Origin: CAUPWF01 sp044425815
GTDB taxonomy: Bacteria; Bacillota; Clostridia; Lachnospirales; Lachnospiraceae
NCBI GenBank assembly: GCA_044425815.1
Contig: JAWXVA010000001.1
Coordinates: 62,001-126,000, forward strand
Direction: 5' to 3'
DNA: 64,000 nt
A program made the position numbers and the translations under genes. Below the pieces are notes generated by a model, which worked only from the letters and a program-made list of their open reading frames with translations, was not told the origin of the DNA and made no database searches. Shown here piece by piece: positions 35,780 through 44,856 of this stretch. Every line of letters begins with the position of its first letter. The stretch's first letter is position 1.

Positions 35780-36391
35780 ATGGTAAAAGTGAAAATTTGT
35801 GGAATTAGGTGCCTAGAGGAAATTGAGAAAGCGAATGAGCTGAACTTAGATTATATAGGATTTGTATTTGCAAGGAGTCGAAGACAAGTCACGGTACAGC
35901 AAGCACAAAAACTAAAGCATCAGTTAGATACATCGATTCAGGTAGTCGGAGTTTTTGTGAATCACACAAAGGCGGATATTATATATTGCGTGGAAGAAAA
36001 AATAATTGATGTCGTACAGCTACATGGGGAAGAAACAGAAGAAGATATATTGTATTTGAAAAAAAATCTCCCTACCACACCTATTATAAAAGCGATTAAT
36101 GTTACCTGTGTGGAAGATATCCTAAAGTGGCAAGATTCAAAAGTAGACTTTCTATTATTAGATCATGGAACGGGTGGAACTGGACTTACATTTGATTGGA
36201 GTGTTTTAGAAAAAGCAAAGTTTACAAAATCCTATTTTATCGCTGGGGGATTAAATAGTGAGAATGTAGGAGAAGCATTAAGATATAAACCCTACGCAGT
36301 CGATGTATCTGGTGGTGTAGAAACAGATGGAACGAAAGATTTGAAAAAAATGGACTTATTTACAAAGAGAGCGAGGAAGGAAGTTATATGA
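35780..36391 (+). CDS. trpF: Phosphoribosylanthranilate isomerase
   Basis: TrpF carries out the Amadori rearrangement that precedes TrpC. The 203-residue barrel starts with VKICGIRCLEEIEKA, holding the catalytic Cys, and ends with YAVDVSGGVETDGTKDL, holding the catalytic Asp and phosphate loop. QLHGEE is also present. It starts 35 bp after trpC with AAAGGTGG upstream, and overlaps trpB by 4 bp. Confidence 0.95.
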   Translation: MVKVKICGIRCLEEIEKANELNLDYIGFVFARSRRQVTVQQAQKLKHQLDTSIQVVGVFVNHTKADIIYCVEEKIIDVVQLHGEETEEDILYLKKNLPTTPIIKAINVTCVEDILKWQDSKVDFLLLDHGTGGTGLTFDWSVLEKAKFTKSYFIAGGLNSENVGEALRYKPYAVDVSGGVETDGTKDLKKMDLFTKRARKEVI

Positions 36392-37572
36392 AAGCAGGAA
36401 GATTTGGGATACATGGTGGACAGTACATTCCAGAAACATTGATGAATACAATTGTAGAATTAGAAGAGGCGTATGAGTACTATAAGAACGATGAAATATT
36501 TCAGAAGGAATTAGAAGATTTATTAAATAATTATGCAGGAAGACCATCAAGATTATATTATGCGAAACGAATGACAGAAGATTTGGGTGGAGCTAAGATT
36601 TATCTAAAACGCGAAGATTTGAATCATACTGGAGCACACAAAATTAATAATGTATTGGGGCAAGTGCTGTTAGCGAAGAAAATGGGGAAAACAAGAATTA
36701 TAGCAGAAACAGGTGCGGGACAACATGGGGTGGCAACAGCGACCGCCGCTGCGCTTATGAATATGGAATGTGAAATTTACATGGGGAAAGAGGATACAGA
36801 GCGTCAAGCGCTTAATGTATATCGTATGAGACTATTAGGTGCTACAGTACACGAAGTGACTTCTGGAACGGCAACACTTAAAGATGCAGTATCAGAGACT
36901 ATGCGCGAGTGGACGAGACGTATGGATGATACACACTATGTATTAGGTTCTGTAATGGGACCACATCCGTTCCCTATTATAGTAAGAGATTTTCAAGCAG
37001 TAATTTCTAAGGAAATCAAAGAACAAATAATGGAAATGGAGAATAGATTGCCAGATGCAGTCCTAGCTTGTGTAGGTGGTGGGTCTAATGCAATGGGGGC
37101 ATTTTACAATTTTATTGGAGATGAAAATGTAAGACTAATCGGTTGTGAAGCGGCAGGGCGCGGTGTAGATACACCTGACACTGCGGCTACAATTGGAACG
37201 GGGAGTGTGGGGATTTTTCATGGTATGAAATCCTATTTCTGTCAGGATGAGTATGGACAAATAGCACCAGTATATTCTATTTCAGCAGGATTGGATTATC
37301 CAGGAATCGGTCCAGAACATGCTCATTTGCATGATATAAAACGTGCGGAATATGTGGCTGTGACAGATGATGAAGCAGTAGATGCGTTTGAATATTTATC
37401 GAAAATGGAAGGGATTATACCCGCAATCGAAAGTGCCCATGCAGTGGCATATGGAATGAAAATCGCGAAAGATATGGGAAAAGATCAGATTATGGTAATC
37501 AACCTATCAGGACGTGGAGATAAAGACTGTGCAGCAATTGCAAGATATAGAGGAGAGGATATATATGAGTAG
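36388..37572 (+). CDS. trpB: Tryptophan synthase beta chain
   Basis: TrpB condenses indole with serine to tryptophan, using pyridoxal phosphate. The 394 residues match TrpB1. The PLP Lys85 is in HTGAHKINN, ETGAGQHGVATA and GGGSNAMG (phosphate loop) are present, and the COMM-domain region is intact. It overlaps trpF by 4 bp and trpA by 8 bp, as expected for subunits made together. Confidence 0.97.
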   Translation: MKAGRFGIHGGQYIPETLMNTIVELEEAYEYYKNDEIFQKELEDLLNNYAGRPSRLYYAKRMTEDLGGAKIYLKREDLNHTGAHKINNVLGQVLLAKKMGKTRIIAETGAGQHGVATATAAALMNMECEIYMGKEDTERQALNVYRMRLLGATVHEVTSGTATLKDAVSETMREWTRRMDDTHYVLGSVMGPHPFPIIVRDFQAVISKEIKEQIMEMENRLPDAVLACVGGGSNAMGAFYNFIGDENVRLIGCEAAGRGVDTPDTAATIGTGSVGIFHGMKSYFCQDEYGQIAPVYSISAGLDYPGIGPEHAHLHDIKRAEYVAVTDDEAVDAFEYLSKMEGIIPAIESAHAVAYGMKIAKDMGKDQIMVINLSGRGDKDCAAIARYRGEDIYE

Positions 37573-38338
37573 AATAGAGGACGCATTTACAAAGGGAAAA
37601 GCATTTATACCATTTATAACATGTGGTGACCCAACACTTGAAATTACAGCGCAATTAATCTGTGAAATGGAGAAAGCAGGAGCAGATATTATTGAGTTAG
37701 GGATTCCGTTTTCAGATCCAACAGCAGAAGGGGTAGTAATACAATCAGCCAATGAAAGAGCATTGAAGCAGGGAGTTACGACAGACCATATTTTCGCAAT
37801 GGTAGAGAAATTGCGAGATAAGGTGAATGTGCCATTAGTATTTATGACCTATGCAAATGTATTATTTTCATATGGCATAGAGCGATTTGTGAAGAGAGCA
37901 AAAGAAATTGGTATTGCGGGCGTAATCCTCCCAGATGTTCCTTATGAAGAAAAAGGGGAATTCGATAGCATTTGCACAAAATATGGTGTGGAATTTATTT
38001 CCTTAGTAGCACCAAATTCTAAGAATCGTACGGCATTGATAGCAAAAGAAGCAAAAGGGTTCATTTATTGTGTCTCCTCGTTAGGGGTAACCGGAACGAG
38101 AAGTAGCTTTGCAAATGGAATTGGTGAAATGACGCAATTTGTGAAGGAGAATAGTTCAGTACCTTGTGCAGTCGGATTTGGAATCTCTACACCGGAGCAA
38201 GCAAAAGTAATATCTCAATATGCAGATGGGGTTATCGTGGGATCTGCTATTGTGAAATTGTGTGCAGAGCATGGAGAAGCGTGTATCCCATATATCAGCG
38301 AGTATGTAAAAAACATGAAGAATGCGCTTAGAATCTAA
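37565..38338 (+). CDS. trpA: Tryptophan synthase alpha chain
   Basis: TrpA cleaves indole-3-glycerol phosphate and passes indole to TrpB. The start is ATG 37565 (MSRIEDAF), after GAGGAG; this gives 257 residues, normal for the family. The catalytic Glu is Glu44 (ELGIPFSDP). At the position of the second catalytic acid (Asp60 of Salmonella, in the ADG segment) this protein has Glu55 (TAEG), a conservative change. The phosphate loop GFGISTPEQ is present. It ends the operon; a short stem across its stop (38325-38341) has no T run. Confidence 0.94.
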   Translation: MSRIEDAFTKGKAFIPFITCGDPTLEITAQLICEMEKAGADIIELGIPFSDPTAEGVVIQSANERALKQGVTTDHIFAMVEKLRDKVNVPLVFMTYANVLFSYGIERFVKRAKEIGIAGVILPDVPYEEKGEFDSICTKYGVEFISLVAPNSKNRTALIAKEAKGFIYCVSSLGVTGTRSSFANGIGEMTQFVKENSSVPCAVGFGISTPEQAKVISQYADGVIVGSAIVKLCAEHGEACIPYISEYVKNMKNALRI

Positions 38339-38438
38339 GCGTACTGTATAAAAAACAATAAAGTCATAATTTGATTGGATAAAAACGTTTGATTGATGTA
38401 TACTTATGAATTGAATACAAATGAATAAGGGGATCAAT

Positions 38439-39776
38439 ATGGAACGTAGTTTATCAGAAGGAAAAGTATTACCTACACTATTGAAATTCACGATACCGAT
38501 TATGATGGCATTGTTTTTGCAAATAGCTTATGGCGCTGTGGATTTATTGATAGTAGGTCGATTTGGAAGTGTGGCGGATGTTTCTGGCGTTACAATTGGA
38601 AGTCAATTGATGCAGACGATTACCAATATTATTACAGGTGTAGCGATGGGGACTACGATTCTCCTAGGACAATATATCGGGGCAGGACAAGCAGAAGAAA
38701 GTGGAAAGATTATGGGTGCTAGCATAGCACTGTTTGGAACAATTGCAGGGGTACTAACAGTTGTTTTACTGATATTGAATGGAAGCTTTGTAAGTATTAT
38801 GCAAACACCTGCAGAATCAATCGAACAAACATCCACATATCTTATGATTTGTTCTTGCGGTACGATATTTATTATTGCCTATAATATCTTGGGAAGTGTA
38901 TTTCGTGGGATTGGAGATTCTAAAACTCCTTTAATCGCAGTAGGGATTGCCTTTGTTTGTAATGTGATCGGTGATTTGGTTCTAGTAGCAGGATTTCAAC
39001 TTGGAGCTGCAGGAGCGGCGATAGCAACAGTTACGGCACAGAGTATCAGTGTAATTATTTCTCTCATCATTATAAGGAGAAAAGAGTTGCCATTTACATT
39101 TTCAGTGAAATACATTCGTTTTCATAAGGAATATGTAAAAAAGGTGCTGATGCTAGGAGTGCCAATTGGATTACAGAGTGGATTGGTTAATATTTCATTT
39201 TTAGCAATCACGGCTATTGTAAATGGAATGGGAGTTGTAATATCAGCGGGAGTAGGAGTGACAGAGAAACTGACTGGCTTTATCATGCTAGTGCCAGGAG
39301 CCTTTATGCAGTCATTATCGGCATTTGTTGCACAAAATTATGGCGCAGGACAGGATCGACGTGCGAAACAAGGGTTGTTTTATGCAATAGGAATTTCTTT
39401 CGCAATAGGGTTAGTAATGTCGTATTTCTGTGTGTTCCATGGACATGTTTTAACCAATATATTTGCTGCAGATGCAGCGGTTTCAGCAGCGGCAGTGGAA
39501 TATTTGAAGGCGTATGCATTTGATACGGTGTTTGTTACAATCATGTTTAGTATGACAGGATATTTTAATGGATTAGGCAAGACGAAATTTGTTATGATTC
39601 AAGGAATTGTAGGAGCGTTTGGCGTAAGGATTCCATTGGCGTTTCTTATAAGCAGCTTACCGAATTCGACGTTGTTTATGGTAGGGCTTGCAACACCGTC
39701 GTCTACCGTACTTCAGATTGTTTTATGTGTCGCATATTATCGATATCTAAAACGACAAGAAATGAGGAGGGTCTAG
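38439..39776 (+). CDS. MATE-family efflux transporter
   Basis: A 445-residue MATE protein of about 12 membrane segments. The start was set at ATG 38439, six bases after AAGGGGA; the upstream ATG at 38421 has no ribosome site. The AVDLLIVGRFGSVADVSGVT block and the half-repeat around QSGLVNISFLAI mark the family. It is followed only 2 bp later by a cation/proton antiporter gene whose ribosome site lies in its last codons. The substrate is unknown; drug or metabolite export driven by Na+ or H+ is the family role. Confidence 0.9.
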   Translation: MERSLSEGKVLPTLLKFTIPIMMALFLQIAYGAVDLLIVGRFGSVADVSGVTIGSQLMQTITNIITGVAMGTTILLGQYIGAGQAEESGKIMGASIALFGTIAGVLTVVLLILNGSFVSIMQTPAESIEQTSTYLMICSCGTIFIIAYNILGSVFRGIGDSKTPLIAVGIAFVCNVIGDLVLVAGFQLGAAGAAIATVTAQSISVIISLIIIRRKELPFTFSVKYIRFHKEYVKKVLMLGVPIGLQSGLVNISFLAITAIVNGMGVVISAGVGVTEKLTGFIMLVPGAFMQSLSAFVAQNYGAGQDRRAKQGLFYAIGISFAIGLVMSYFCVFHGHVLTNIFAADAAVSAAAVEYLKAYAFDTVFVTIMFSMTGYFNGLGKTKFVMIQGIVGAFGVRIPLAFLISSLPNSTLFMVGLATPSSTVLQIVLCVAYYRYLKRQEMRRV

Positions 39777-39778
39777 AT

Positions 39779-40957
39779 ATGTTAGTATCGTTAGCTTTTA
39801 TTTTTGTGGTAGGAATGATTTTAGGGAAAGTATTACAATTAGGGAAATTACCAAGTTTGCTAGGAATGTTAATTACAGGAATAGTGTTAGGACCTTATGT
39901 ATTGAATGTATTAGATGCTAGTGTATTAGGAATTTCAGCAGAGCTTAGGAAGATTGCTCTGATTATTATTTTGACAAGAGCAGGTTTAAATCTCAATATC
40001 TATGATTTGAAGAAGGTTGGGAGACCAGCAGTTTTGATGTGCTTTCTTCCAGCGTGTCTTGAAATACTAGGAATGGTACTGTTAGCACCAATGTTCCTTG
40101 GAATTACAATATTGGAAGCAGCGATTATGGGTACAGTAGTGGCAGCTGTATCACCAGCAGTTATCGTACCAAGAATGCTGACTTTGATGGAGACTGGATA
40201 TGGAACAAAGCAGAGTATACCGCAAATGATTATGGCAGGAGCATCGGTTGATGATGTATTTGTTATTGTATTATTTGCAGCATTCACAGGTCTCGCACAA
40301 GGTGGAGAAATAACACCGGCTAGTTTTGTGGTTATTCCAACTTCGATTATATTAGGTCTAGTAGGTGGAGTGATTGTAGGGGTAGTACTTACGTTATTGT
40401 TTACAAAGATACATATGAGAGATAGTGAAAAAGTGCTTCTGATACTAGCAACATCATTCTTTCTTGTGACAATAGAAGATTCTATGAGTGGAATGATTGG
40501 ATTTTCAGGCTTATTAGCGGTTATGGCACTGGGAGCTACCTTGCAGCAACGTAAAAATGAAGTGGCAAAGAGATTATCAGAGAAGTTTTCTAGATTATGG
40601 GTAGGCGCTGAAATTTTGCTATTTGTATTAGTGGGAGCAACAGTAGATATCCAGTATGCATTAAAGGCTGGAGTTATGGCAGTTGTCTTGATTGTATGTG
40701 TATTAGGATTTCGTATGGTAGGAGTGTTTGTCTGCTTGATAAAAACTGATTTAAATAAAAAGGAACGTTTATTTACAGCGTTTGCATATATGCCAAAAGC
40801 GACGGTACAAGCAGCAATTGGTGGATTACCGTTGTCTATGGGACTTGCTTGTGGAGATATAGTGTTGACAGTTGCTGTAGTAGCGATTTTGATTACAGCG
40901 CCAGTCGGTGCAAAAATGATTGATATGACTTATAAGAAATTCTTGCAGCCTAGCTGA
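39779..40957 (+). CDS. Cation:proton antiporter (CPA family)
   Basis: A 392-residue membrane protein of the monovalent cation/proton antiporter superfamily with about 12 segments. The start is ATG 39779 after GAGGAGGG. Conserved parts include LGMLITGIVLGPYV, ILTRAGLNLN, VAAVSPAVIVPRML and ASVDDVFVIVLFAAF; the Asp pair in the last one is the likely ion site. It should exchange Na+ or K+ for H+ across the cytoplasmic membrane. There is no C-terminal RCK domain. It is coupled to the MATE gene before it. Confidence 0.88.
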   Translation: MLVSLAFIFVVGMILGKVLQLGKLPSLLGMLITGIVLGPYVLNVLDASVLGISAELRKIALIIILTRAGLNLNIYDLKKVGRPAVLMCFLPACLEILGMVLLAPMFLGITILEAAIMGTVVAAVSPAVIVPRMLTLMETGYGTKQSIPQMIMAGASVDDVFVIVLFAAFTGLAQGGEITPASFVVIPTSIILGLVGGVIVGVVLTLLFTKIHMRDSEKVLLILATSFFLVTIEDSMSGMIGFSGLLAVMALGATLQQRKNEVAKRLSEKFSRLWVGAEILLFVLVGATVDIQYALKAGVMAVVLIVCVLGFRMVGVFVCLIKTDLNKKERLFTAFAYMPKATVQAAIGGLPLSMGLACGDIVLTVAVVAILITAPVGAKMIDMTYKKFLQPS

Positions 40958-41049
40958 GAAGAATCATGATTATAGAAGGCAAGTGAGTGAGTTCGAAACA
41001 AATAATAGAAAACAAAAAAGATAAAGAATGATAAGAGGAATGGAAATAT

Positions 41050-41970
41050 ATGGATTTTACGAATTTATTGAATTTACAAATTATGATGTTTATTATGATG
41101 GGAATTGGGGCAATATTACGTAAGTTAAACATTATAAAAAGTGAAGATAAAACAGTCATTACAGAGCTAGTTATTAACTTATTATTACCATGTAGTATTG
41201 TAATGGCATTTTATATAGAATTTTCAAGTGAAATATTACAACAAGGATTTTTGATATTAATTATTTCTTGTGTTTTGCATTTGTTCTGTTTGTTTTTATC
41301 AAAAATTCTGTTTAATAAATATGACAAAGATCAAAAAGTCATTCTTCAATATGGAACGATTTGTTCCAATGCAGGATTTTTAGGGAATCCAATCGCAGAA
41401 GGTGTATATGGTTCGCTAGGATTATTATATGCATCTATTTACTTGTTACCACTCCGTATTATCATATGGTCAGCAGGACTTAGTTATTATACAGAGACTA
41501 CAGATAAAAAGATGTTGGTGAAGAAAGTGGCGACACATCCTTGTATTGTAACCGTATTTTTAGGAATGCTTCTGATGATAACGCAGGTGCAATTACCGAC
41601 AGCGATTAGTAATACCTTATCTAGTCTAGGGTCTTGTTCAACACCGTTTACTATGCTATTAATAGGGGTTATCTTAGCAGAGGGTGATATGAAGACAATG
41701 ATAACAAAAACAACAGTGAAGTTCTCTATATTAAGATTAATCTTAATTCCAATGGCGGTCTTTGTTGCGTGCAAGTTAGCGGGTGTTCCAGAATTGATCG
41801 CAGGAGTTTCAATCCTATTAGCAGCAATGCCGGCAGGAACCACAACAGCAATACTAGCCGTAAAATATAATAGAGATGCAGAATTTGCTACAAAGTGTGT
41901 TGTACTTACTACTATATTATCAATGGTAATGATTCCAATATGGTGCATGATTATAGGAATGTGGTACTAA
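41050..41970 (+). CDS. AEC family (auxin efflux carrier-like) transporter
   Basis: A 306-residue membrane protein with about ten segments, of the AEC family. Typical features are the N-terminal LRKLNIIKSEDKTVITELVIN and the central TICSNAGFLGNPIAEGVYG with a conserved Asn-Ala-Gly. Bacterial members include malonate and malate carriers and many of unknown substrate. It stands alone between the antiporter and apt, on the same strand. Confidence 0.88.
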   Translation: MDFTNLLNLQIMMFIMMGIGAILRKLNIIKSEDKTVITELVINLLLPCSIVMAFYIEFSSEILQQGFLILIISCVLHLFCLFLSKILFNKYDKDQKVILQYGTICSNAGFLGNPIAEGVYGSLGLLYASIYLLPLRIIIWSAGLSYYTETTDKKMLVKKVATHPCIVTVFLGMLLMITQVQLPTAISNTLSSLGSCSTPFTMLLIGVILAEGDMKTMITKTTVKFSILRLILIPMAVFVACKLAGVPELIAGVSILLAAMPAGTTTAILAVKYNRDAEFATKCVVLTTILSMVMIPIWCMIIGMWY

Positions 41971-41986
41971 AGATTCCAGACAAATG

Positions 41987-42015
41987 TTGATTTTTGGGTA
42001 TGGAATAGCTATAAT
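41987..42015 (+). promoter_or_regulatory. Sigma-A promoter of apt
   Basis: TTGATT (41987-41992) and a perfect TATAAT (42010-42015) are 17 bp apart, about 30 bp before the apt start. Confidence 0.7.
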
Positions 42016-42046
42016 GTAGTTAGATTTCACGAAAGGAATGATAGCA

Positions 42047-42571
42047 ATGAAAAAATTAGAAGAATATGTAAGAAGTATTCCAGACTTTCCAGAAGAAGGC
42101 ATTATATTTCGAGATGTAACTAGTGTAATTGAAGATGCAGAAGGATTACGTTTATCGATTGATACTATGCAAGGAATGGTAGATGATCTTGAGTATGATG
42201 TGATAGCTGGAGCGGAGGCACGTGGCTTTATTTTTGGAACACCAATGGCATATAATAATCAAAAACCATTTGTTTTAATTCGTAAAAAAGGAAAACTTCC
42301 ATGTGAGACAGTTGAAAAAGAATATGCACTAGAATATGGAACTGCAGTAATTGAAATGCACAAAGATTCTATTAAACCAGGACAAAAAGTACTTCTTGTG
42401 GATGATTTGATTGCTACAGGTGGCACGACAAAAGCGATGATAGAACTAATTGAAGAAATGGGTGGTATTGTAGCAGGTGTAGTAGTACTCATTGAATTAG
42501 CTGGATTAGAGGGACGCAAAGCAATTGAAGGATATCGTTTAGATTCAGCAATTATCTATCCAGGGAAATAA
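42047..42571 (+). CDS. apt: Adenine phosphoribosyltransferase
   Basis: Apt salvages adenine to AMP with PRPP. The 174 residues match the family. The PRPP motif is VLLVDDLIATGGT near 122-134, and the adenine-binding N-terminus SIPDFPEEGIIFRDVT is present. I chose ATG 42047, 10 bases after GAAAGGA, rather than ATG 42038, which abuts it. It has its own promoter. A hairpin at 42634-42676 separates it from the convergent gene. Confidence 0.95.
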   Translation: MKKLEEYVRSIPDFPEEGIIFRDVTSVIEDAEGLRLSIDTMQGMVDDLEYDVIAGAEARGFIFGTPMAYNNQKPFVLIRKKGKLPCETVEKEYALEYGTAVIEMHKDSIKPGQKVLLVDDLIATGGTTKAMIELIEEMGGIVAGVVVLIELAGLEGRKAIEGYRLDSAIIYPGK

Positions 42572-42633
42572 ATAGGATACCGCTGGTGTGATAATGATAC
42601 AAGAAATACAATGAGAAGTAGCATATAATATAG

Positions 42634-42676
42634 AGGGTTTCTAGCAACTGTGATGATACAGATGCTAGAAACCCTT
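42634..42676. terminator. Terminator-like hairpin between convergent genes
   Basis: AGGGTTTCTAGCA pairs with TGCTAGAAACCCT around a 17-nt loop. T runs on both sides are short, so it is a plausible bidirectional terminator for apt and the small gene at 42733. Confidence 0.6.
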
Positions 42677-42732
42677 TACAACTGTCTAAGACATCTTTTG
42701 CGAAAGCATTCAGAATAAATTCAGCCATCGTG

Positions 42733-43065
42733 CTACGGCAAACATTTCCACCATAATTTCCATTCTTTAGCTTCAATATAATGTAATAATAAAAAAGGAT
42801 AGCATTGGTTATTGAGAATAACTTCACAGTGATATTCCATTGTAGGGATACCACAGAAATGCTTCTCCTCTTGGTAAAGAATGTTAAACTGTGACAGCGT
42901 TGTTAAGGAACCATCTTCATTTTCATATTTAATTAACTTTGGAATGGTGCGTCCAGTACTAGTGAACCAAACACCACAAGCAACAGGTACTTGAGCACCA
43001 CGAATACGCCCTTCATCAGGGGTATCTGTATTCGTTCCAATACCCATTCCCATAGTAGTACCCAT
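42733..43065 (-). CDS. Uncharacterised 110-residue protein
   Basis: I do not recognise a named family. The start has an ideal AGGAGG seven bases upstream. The N-terminus is Gly/Met/Thr-rich (MGTTMGMGIGTNTDTPDEG) and looks flexible; the rest is compact and aromatic, with ACGVWFTSTGRTIPKLIKYE and a C-terminal HYIEAKEWKLWWKCLP. It has no signal peptide or membrane helix. The wording 'request a value, then TSTGRTIPKLIKYEDEDG' recalls small Lachnospiraceae proteins of unknown role. It lies beside a Y-family polymerase gene on the same strand, 68 bp downstream of that gene's... other side, so a link is uncertain. It is probably real because of its ribosome site and composition. Confidence 0.6.
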   Translation of the reverse strand: MGTTMGMGIGTNTDTPDEGRIRGAQVPVACGVWFTSTGRTIPKLIKYENEDGSLTTLSQFNILYQEEKHFCGIPTMEYHCEVILNNQCYPFLLLHYIEAKEWKLWWKCLP

Positions 43066-43133
43066 ATAGAAACCTCCTATTCTTTTACTCTATTCATTTT
43101 GCTAGTAATCTCTATTGCTAGTATCCACTCATG

Positions 43134-44396
43134 CTATATGATTTCTAACGTGCTATAATCTACGGATTGTCTATCCCGTGAAATGCCTCCACTTAGGTGA
43201 TCAATCGGAGTGTCTATAAAGGTGGCGCGCTTGATGGCATCCTTGCCAAACCGCTGGCGAATAGCATCAATGGTTTGGTCTAGCGTCTCGTAACGCGTAT
43301 AATCTGTGTGATCAAATAGATGAAATTGTCGCATAAAGTCTTGATCTTTAACACGATTCGTGTGTACTCCTAGATGACGAATAGGAGTTCCGTCCCATAG
43401 TTCATCAAAGAGCTGACAGGTGTATTGATAGATTTCTTTTGTGATATTAGTAGCAGAAGGAAGCGTTATTTGATGACTTTGATAATGCAAATCATAACTC
43501 TTGATTCCAATGGATATTACCTCGATTTTTACTTGGTGTTTGCGCAATCTAGTTCCCACTGTCTCACATAAGGCTAATAGGACTTCTTTAGCAGTCGCAC
43601 GGTCAGTTACATCAAAGGCAATGGTGGTGGAATTTCCGTATCCTTTATTCGCAGGGTGTGAAGCGATTACAGGAGAAGTATCAATTCCATTGGCAAAATG
43701 CCAGATCACTTCGCCGTGCTTCTTTAAATGTTGTCGAAGGATTGTAGGATTCATCTTCGCTAGATCTCCAATAGTATAGATTCCTAGCAATGGCATTTTT
43801 TTAAGCGTTGCACGACCTACAAAGAATAAATCGCTGACAGGAAGCGGCCACATTTTCTCCTGAATTTCATCAGGAAATAAGGAGTGTATACGATTAGGTT
43901 TCTGAAAATCAGAAGCCATCTTTGCTAAAATTTTATTGCTTGAAACACCGATATTCACAGTGAAACCAAGTTCACGATGGATGCGTTCGCGAATGATATT
44001 GGCTAAAGTAAATGGATTGTCATAGTGGGTGATGATAGGCGTGACATCTATAAATGCTTCATCAATAGAGTATTGCTCAATAACAGGAGAATATTCTTTG
44101 AGTAAATTAATGAATGAAATAGAGCACTTCTGATAAAGGTTGTAATGAGGTGGCACAGTGTATAAATCAGGGCATTTCTTCAAGGCGGATTGAATAGGTT
44201 CTCCAGTTTGGATCCCAAATTTCTTGGCAGGAATGGATTTGGCTAGGATAATTCCATGACGTAATTCCTTATTTCCACTCACAACAGAAGGAATGCTACG
44301 AATATCAAGGGCTGCTCCTAAATGGTGAATACGATAGGCAGCTTCCCAACTTAAGAATGCACTATTAACATCTACGTGAAAAATAATTGAATTCAT
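43134..44396 (-). CDS. Y-family DNA polymerase (Pol IV/UmuC type)
   Basis: A 420-residue lesion-bypass polymerase. The first metal-binding Asp is in FHVDVNSAFLSWEA (residues 7-20) and the second acidic site is SIDEAFIDVT near 104-113. The thumb has helix-hairpin-helix sequence (LLGIYTIGDLAKMN), and the little-finger domain fills about 245-360. The C-terminus has no obvious beta-clamp peptide. It would copy past damaged bases at low fidelity. I do not see a LexA box in the upstream 120 bp. The small gene at 42733 follows it on the same strand after 68 bp and could be co-transcribed. Confidence 0.9.
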   Translation of the reverse strand: MNSIIFHVDVNSAFLSWEAAYRIHHLGAALDIRSIPSVVSGNKELRHGIILAKSIPAKKFGIQTGEPIQSALKKCPDLYTVPPHYNLYQKCSISFINLLKEYSPVIEQYSIDEAFIDVTPIITHYDNPFTLANIIRERIHRELGFTVNIGVSSNKILAKMASDFQKPNRIHSLFPDEIQEKMWPLPVSDLFFVGRATLKKMPLLGIYTIGDLAKMNPTILRQHLKKHGEVIWHFANGIDTSPVIASHPANKGYGNSTTIAFDVTDRATAKEVLLALCETVGTRLRKHQVKIEVISIGIKSYDLHYQSHQITLPSATNITKEIYQYTCQLFDELWDGTPIRHLGVHTNRVKDQDFMRQFHLFDHTDYTRYETLDQTIDAIRQRFGKDAIKRATFIDTPIDHLSGGISRDRQSVDYSTLEII

Positions 44397-44569
44397 ACTA
44401 GACCTCCATTTGAAAATATGATAGTATCACTATACAGAACATTTGTTCGAAAATCAAGAGGGAAATTTAGGGAGGGGACGAATGAGCGTTTGACAGAATT
44501 CTACAAGGGTGATAAAATTTATTGGTTAGAAATAGTAGTAAGAGTGGATATAGGAGTGGAGAAGAGTAT

Positions 44570-44833
44570 ATGATTGAACGACCTATAATATTTAATTATT
44601 TCAACTACAAAGATCCGTACTATGGAAGTTACCATGGCATGAGATTTTGTATTACAAGAACAGGGGAAAAGCCTAATTTTACCTTAGTAGGTATTACTTG
44701 GCCAGAACCATTTTGTATAGATGCAACATCAGAGGAGCAGAAAGTAAAGCGAGAATTTGACTTTACGGAAGAAGGGTATGAGCTGTTGATTGAGTGGTTG
44801 AACGAGCAATACAAGGATTATGTGAAGAAATAA
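44570..44833 (+). CDS. Conserved small protein, 87 residues
   Basis: An uncharacterised cytosolic protein. I set the start at ATG 44570 (MIERPIIFNYFNYKD), with GGAG/GAGAAG upstream, instead of a TTG further up. It is acidic and aromatic, with HGMRFCITRTGEKPNF and a C-terminal helix (EEGYELLIEWLNEQYKDY). It is followed after 23 bp by a DUF4317 gene on the same strand. It lies divergent from the Y-family polymerase gene. I know no function for it. Confidence 0.65.
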   Translation: MIERPIIFNYFNYKDPYYGSYHGMRFCITRTGEKPNFTLVGITWPEPFCIDATSEEQKVKREFDFTEEGYELLIEWLNEQYKDYVKK

Positions 44834-44856
44834 CGGAAGAGAGTAGAGACTAGAGT

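Noticed and set aside
38325..38341. Terminator at the end of the trp operon
   Set aside because: The stem CGCTTAG/CTAAGCG has a 3-nt loop and no T run, so it is not a convincing intrinsic terminator.
43501..43779. Plus-strand ORF of 92 codons opposite the Y-family polymerase
   Set aside because: It is antisense to a gene with intact catalytic motifs and has no ribosome site or recognisable composition.
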